Shown: positions 13,183-15,443 of the stretch, in pieces
How positions within the stretch are numbered: position 1 is the first letter of the stretch
How the letters are laid out: each line of letters opens with the position of its first letter
Assembly (NCBI GenBank): GCA_905187695.1
Contig: CAJJIY010000031.1
Location: forward strand, 1-15,443
Direction of reading: 5' to 3'
From: an uncultured Eubacteriales bacterium
GTDB lineage: Bacteria > Bacillota > Clostridia > Oscillospirales > CAG-272
DNA length: 15,443 nt
Notes under the pieces: model-generated
What the model was told of the DNA's origin: nothing
Seen by the model: the letters and a program-made list of their open reading frames with translations, nothing else
The model's database searches: none
Translations under genes and position numbers: made by a program

Positions 13183-14394
13183 TTACCTATAAATCACTCC
13201 GTCCGCCACAACGCAATCCTTTCCGGCGTTTTTGCTGACATACAACTGCCTGTCCGCTTTCGTAATGACGGAAAGATCGGCAAATTCCGCGTTTGTACCG
13301 CAGGCAACGCCGAACGAAGCGGTTACAATGCGCTTTTCCGGCATATCCGGCGCATCCGCCAGGTCGCCCCGGGGGAGGGCAACGGCACGCACCGCCGCGA
13401 GAAGCTCGCTTGCAAGGGCGCGGGCGTCCTCCAGATCGACATTCGGCAGTATGACAACAAATTCCTCTCCCCCGAAGCGGAAAAGATGCAGTCCCTTGCG
13501 CTCAAGAACACCGATAACGCCCTCGGCGATCATTCTCAGTGCCTCGTCGCCTGCCATGTGAGAATAATGATCGTTATATGACTTGAAATTGTCAATATCA
13601 TATATGATTACGCTGACCTGCTCGGGTGAGAGCCGTTCGGTAACAAAGACGCGGTAGGCTTCCATGGCTTTTTTGTTCATCGTCCCGGTCGTGATGTCGT
13701 TATAAGCAAGCTTGATGAAGGCATTGCTCATTTCCTTTGCGCGTCGCTCCGCCACGGCCTGGCGGATAAAAACGGAGCGGACGGCAATAAAGCCGACCAC
13801 AATGGCAAAGCGCAACAAAAAGTGCTTAAACAGATTATAGTTTTCGGAATAAGGCAACACCGCAGGCAGCCACCAGTTGACGGATATCAGAACGCACACG
13901 ATTACCGTATCGGGCACTTTATAGGTCGGCGCGATCATGATCACAAAAAGGTAGCACATCGAAATCGAAAGCCCGATGTTATGAAAATTGCAGGAGACCA
14001 TAAAAATGGTCACGCTTGCAATAACCATCGTGTAATACGCCAGCAGGACATATCTGGAAACAGGCGAGTCGTACTTTTTATAAAAAATCAGAAACAGCAT
14101 CATGGAAAGCGAGGACGCGATCATCATATAAAGCGGCACCATGTCGATGACGATCATGGTTTTCATAATCAGATTTTTGAAAAGATAGATGCCGTTGGTC
14201 AGCAGGAAGAGAAAGGTCGCGTAAAAAACAATGGAGAGGCTTTGCTTCATGAATATCCCCTCCTCAGACGGCACCTCATCAACCTCTGTCCCGAAATTGT
14301 CCCTGCAAAAGCGCTTGAATCTCGCGAGCGCCGCGTCCGAAATACCGACAGACAAATATTGCGTCATATCATTCTTTTCTTCATATTTTTTCAC
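13183..14394 (-). CDS. Membrane-bound GGDEF diguanylate cyclase
   Basis: A 403-residue enzyme predicted to make cyclic di-GMP from two GTP. The N-terminal 50 residues are soluble, followed by about six membrane helices (51-71, 83-105, 115-135, 140-160, 163-181, 190-210), a linker helix, and the GGDEF domain (from about 230). The domain shows TTGTMNKK, metal Asp in YDIDNFK (266-271), FKSYND...AGDEAL and the active GGEEF (308-312), so it should be catalytic. The product-feedback I-site (RxxD before GGEEF) is missing: the segment reads ERKGLHLFRFGGEEF. I favour GTG 14394, with a G-rich SD (GGGGGG) just upstream. ATG 14418 is in frame but has no SD. It has its own promoter and a leader of about 160 nt. 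What the membrane part senses is unknown. Confidence 0.92.
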   Translation of the reverse strand: MKKYEEKNDMTQYLSVGISDAALARFKRFCRDNFGTEVDEVPSEEGIFMKQSLSIVFYATFLFLLTNGIYLFKNLIMKTMIVIDMVPLYMMIASSLSMMLFLIFYKKYDSPVSRYVLLAYYTMVIASVTIFMVSCNFHNIGLSISMCYLFVIMIAPTYKVPDTVIVCVLISVNWWLPAVLPYSENYNLFKHFLLRFAIVVGFIAVRSVFIRQAVAERRAKEMSNAFIKLAYNDITTGTMNKKAMEAYRVFVTERLSPEQVSVIIYDIDNFKSYNDHYSHMAGDEALRMIAEGVIGVLERKGLHLFRFGGEEFVVILPNVDLEDARALASELLAAVRAVALPRGDLADAPDMPEKRIVTASFGVACGTNAEFADLSVITKADRQLYVSKNAGKDCVVADGVIYR

Positions 14395-14562
14395 GGTGTC
14401 CCCCCCAAAAAAGCTCATCGTTGACCAACAAACAAATTACAAACAAGGCGGTTTTATCCGTACCGCAAAACAAAGGCGCCTGCCCGCAAGGGCGTTTTCG
14501 GAAAGCCGCCGCTGTCGCGACCGCGCCGCGCGTCGAAGGGCGACGACCGCTTTCCTACGGGT
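14395..14562 (-). other. Structured leader of the diguanylate cyclase mRNA
   Basis: About 160 nt between the predicted RNA start (near 14556) and the GTG start. The first bases GGAAAGC (14549-14555 as GCTTTCC on plus) pair with 14500-14506 to close a branched domain that contains CGTCG/CGACG. Then come GCCC-TTGC-GGGC (14482-14493 region) and GCGGT/ACCGC near 14445-14465. It does not match a c-di-GMP riboswitch or another class I know. It could be a regulatory RNA or only a GC-rich leader. Confidence 0.45.
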
Positions 14563-14591
14563 ATTATACCATAAGCAAATCCTTTTTTCAA
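14563..14591 (-). promoter_or_regulatory. Promoter of the diguanylate cyclase gene
   Basis: On the minus strand: -35 TTGAAA (14586-14591), 17-bp spacer, extended -10 TGGTATAAT (core 14563-14568). A perfect 9-bp palindrome lies directly upstream of the -35. Confidence 0.85.
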
Positions 14592-14594
14592 TCG

Positions 14595-14615
14595 ATTTCC
14601 ACATTTTGTGGAAAT
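14595..14615. promoter_or_regulatory. Palindrome abutting the -35, possible operator
   Basis: ATTTCCACA-TTT-TGTGGAAAT, a perfect 9-bp inverted repeat whose edge is 3 nt from the -35 box. No T-run follows on either strand, so a protein-binding site is more likely than a terminator. Confidence 0.5.
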
Positions 14616-14652
14616 AAAATAAGCCAACCGCTCGGTCCCGCAGCGTTTGGCT
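14611..14652 (-). terminator. Probable terminator of the DUF3784 gene
   Basis: An 11-bp stem with one mismatch (14622-14632 with 14642-14652), extended by CGG/CCG inside, followed on the minus strand by TATTTTATTT. It lies 34 nt after the DUF3784 stop. Confidence 0.7.
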
Positions 14653-14666
14653 ATGTATGTGAGTCG

Positions 14667-14691
14667 GTTGGACAAACAAAAATGTATTAGG
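14667..14691. repeat. 25-nt direct repeat, copy A, at the end of the DUF3784 gene
   Basis: Starts GTTGGACAAACA and matches 14928-14952 at 21 of 25 positions (first 12 identical). It contains the stop codon of the DUF3784 gene. Confidence 0.8.
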
Positions 14692-14890
14692 CAAACAGAA
14701 TAAGGGCAACACCTGTGATAAGCAGAACTATCCCAACAACAAACTCTGTCATTCCCACTTTCTTTGCGTATTCTTCTTTCTTCCGACCGGCATTGAAGTC
14801 TGCCTCAAAACCGTTGATAAGATTGTATTTCTTTTTAAAGTAGATGAAGTATCCAAACAAAAGGAACGCCAGCCCCAGAACTACGGCCAA
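14687..14890 (-). CDS. DUF3784 small membrane protein
   Basis: A 67-residue protein with two transmembrane helices (about 2-17 and 49-66) around a charged loop holding FKKKYNLINGFEADFNAGRKKEEYAKKVG, the conserved core of DUF3784 proteins, whose function is unknown. It is shorter than many family members and begins with TTG at 14890; no SD and no ATG or GTG lie upstream back to the in-frame stop of the preceding gene at 14945-14947, so the exact start, or an N-terminal loss, is uncertain. Composition is more AT-rich than the genes to its left. It lies between the two copies of a 25-nt repeat and is followed by a terminator-like hairpin. Confidence 0.8.
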   Translation of the reverse strand: MAVVLGLAFLLFGYFIYFKKKYNLINGFEADFNAGRKKEEYAKKVGMTEFVVGIVLLITGVALILFA

Positions 14891-14912
14891 TATTTGTCGA
14901 TAATTTAAATTT

Positions 14913-14918
14913 ATTATA
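14913..14918 (-). promoter_or_regulatory. Possible extended -10 promoter of the DUF3784 gene
   Basis: TGTTATAAT on the minus strand (core 14913-14918), about 23 nt ahead of the TTG start. The best -35 (CTGTTT, 16-bp spacing) is poor and lies in repeat copy B, so the call rests on the extended -10. Confidence 0.5.
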
Positions 14919-14927
14919 ACATATTCT

Positions 14928-14952
14928 GTTGGACAAACAGGAATTTATTTGG
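14928..14952. repeat. 25-nt direct repeat, copy B, at the end of the hydrolase gene
   Basis: Second copy of the repeat at 14667-14691, 261 bases away, containing the stop codon of the hydrolase gene. The two copies bracket the DUF3784 gene. Confidence 0.8.
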
Positions 14953-15443
14953 AAGATTTTATTATCCATTCATCAAGAAATTTCATTTGTTCATCCGTAT
15001 GAAACCAATGCTCTCCATTTTTCATAATAGAAAGTGTTGAATTAGTCCTCTGTACAAATTCAAATATCGTTCCATAAGCGGTAAGATTATCTTTTTCACC
15101 ATACAAAATGTGCGTTGGGATTTCCCATATAATAGGATTTTCTCTTGCATAGCAAAGATAATCCCATGAAAGGGTCTCTCCAAAGGTTGTCTGAATTTCT
15201 TTTTTCTCTTTGAGTTCATCCTCTGTAACATTTGCCCAAATCATCATATCAGCAATAAGCCTTTCCATATCTACAACGGGCGAAATAAAATATGCTTTCT
15301 CTATTTGCTGATTTGATAAGGCATTGATAGCAAAATACGCTCCAATGCTATTGGCAATTACTTCAACAGTCTTGTAGTTTCTATAAATTGAATTAAAAAG
15401 TAATGGAAATTCTTCTTTTGCTTCCCATGGAAACTGTGCAGTA
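14945..15443 (-). CDS. Alpha/beta hydrolase, 5' end beyond the window
   Basis: The frame runs open to the window edge (first full codon at 15442), so the N-terminus is missing; about 165 residues are visible. The nucleophile elbow lies in EVIANSIGAYFA (Ser in an N-S-I-G context), the acid Asp in YGEKDNLT and the His in GEHWFHTDEQ near the end, giving a complete Ser-Asp-His triad in the right order. This fits a small cytoplasmic serine hydrolase; the substrate is not readable. An in-frame ATG at 15268 would drop the nucleophile and is not the start. Base composition is strongly AT-rich (19 G or C in 60 bases at 15001-15060), unlike the GC-rich genes to the left, which suggests transfer. Confidence 0.85.
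   Translation of the reverse strand, partial: TAQFPWEAKEEFPLLFNSIYRNYKTVEVIANSIGAYFAINALSNQQIEKAYFISPVVDMERLIADMMIWANVTEDELKEKKEIQTTFGETLSWDYLCYARENPIIWEIPTHILYGEKDNLTAYGTIFEFVQRTNSTLSIMKNGEHWFHTDEQMKFLDEWIIKSSK

Noticed and set aside
14419..14450. Possible third copy of the 25-nt repeat (CAACAAACAAATTACAAAC).
   Set aside because: Similarity is limited to A/C-rich low-complexity words and the GTTGGAC core is absent.
14395..14556. c-di-GMP riboswitch in the diguanylate cyclase leader.
   Set aside because: I could not find the conserved GEMM core or its tetraloop and receptor; only generic GC stems are seen.
14622..14691. Integron attC site: GTTGGAC fits the GTTRRRY core and lies at the end of a small gene.
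   Set aside because: The partner core (GTTGGCT in the other orientation) breaks the consensus, copy B has no hairpin, and no integrase is present. The hairpin is better explained as a terminator.
1..15443. CRISPR array, tRNA, rRNA or insertion sequence.
   Set aside because: No regularly spaced repeats, no cloverleaf or rRNA-like segment and no transposase motif were seen.

Overview
The window reads as a chromosomal segment of a Gram-positive, Bacillota/Clostridia-type bacterium, probably a gut Oscillospirales or Christensenellales relative. Grounds: consensus sigma-A promoters (TTGACA or TTGCTT, 16-17 bp spacer, TATAAT/TATACT), strong AGGAG(G) ribosome binding sites, a CadC-type ArsR repressor, YerC, a DUF3784 protein, a tiny Cys-rich protein typical of Clostridia, and a SipW/TasA-type secretion locus. 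Most of the window is GC-rich. The last ~750 bases are clearly AT-rich and look acquired.

Layout. (1) 20-2616, minus strand: a metal-resistance operon of a CadC-like repressor with its own promoter and operator, a free-standing HMA metallochaperone, and a Zn/Cd/Pb P1B-ATPase. (2) 2667-4619, minus: a two-gene sugar operon, aldose 1-epimerase-like protein then a TIM-barrel sugar isomerase/epimerase, ending in a strong terminator. (3) 4602-6407, plus: a PHP-family phosphoesterase divergent from the sugar operon, then an alkaline-phosphatase-superfamily phosphodiesterase. The two divergent promoters have their -35 hexamers in the arms of a perfect 21-bp inverted repeat. (4) 6515-7088, plus: a 29-aa Cys-rich membrane miniprotein with its own terminator, then the TrpR-like regulator YerC. 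(5) 7104-12758, minus: a six-gene operon with a SipW-type signal peptidase in the middle, surrounded by TasA/camelysin-like secreted proteins. Two of these fuse a TasA-like head to a beta-helix-like C-terminal part. (6) 12759-13182: a gene-free, hairpin-rich stretch. (7) 13183-14591, minus: a six-TM GGDEF diguanylate cyclase with a long structured leader. (8) 14622-15443, minus: AT-rich DUF3784 gene and a 5'-truncated alpha/beta hydrolase, separated by one of two copies of a 25-nt repeat.

How the genes work together. The most unusual unit is the SipW locus. Its first two genes encode membrane-anchored or secreted TasA-like proteins and overlap by 31 nt. SipW follows, then two paralogues with an almost identical SipW-type signal region (FAWFTDSATTGTNQIQAGNLD) but divergent bodies, and last a protein with a transmembrane segment ahead of a second, internal FAWFT-type signal. 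By analogy with Bacillus TasA/TapA/SipW this is probably a dedicated export locus for surface fibres or matrix whose subunits carry beta-helix modules. The adjacent diguanylate cyclase would suit control of a surface lifestyle, but that link is inference.
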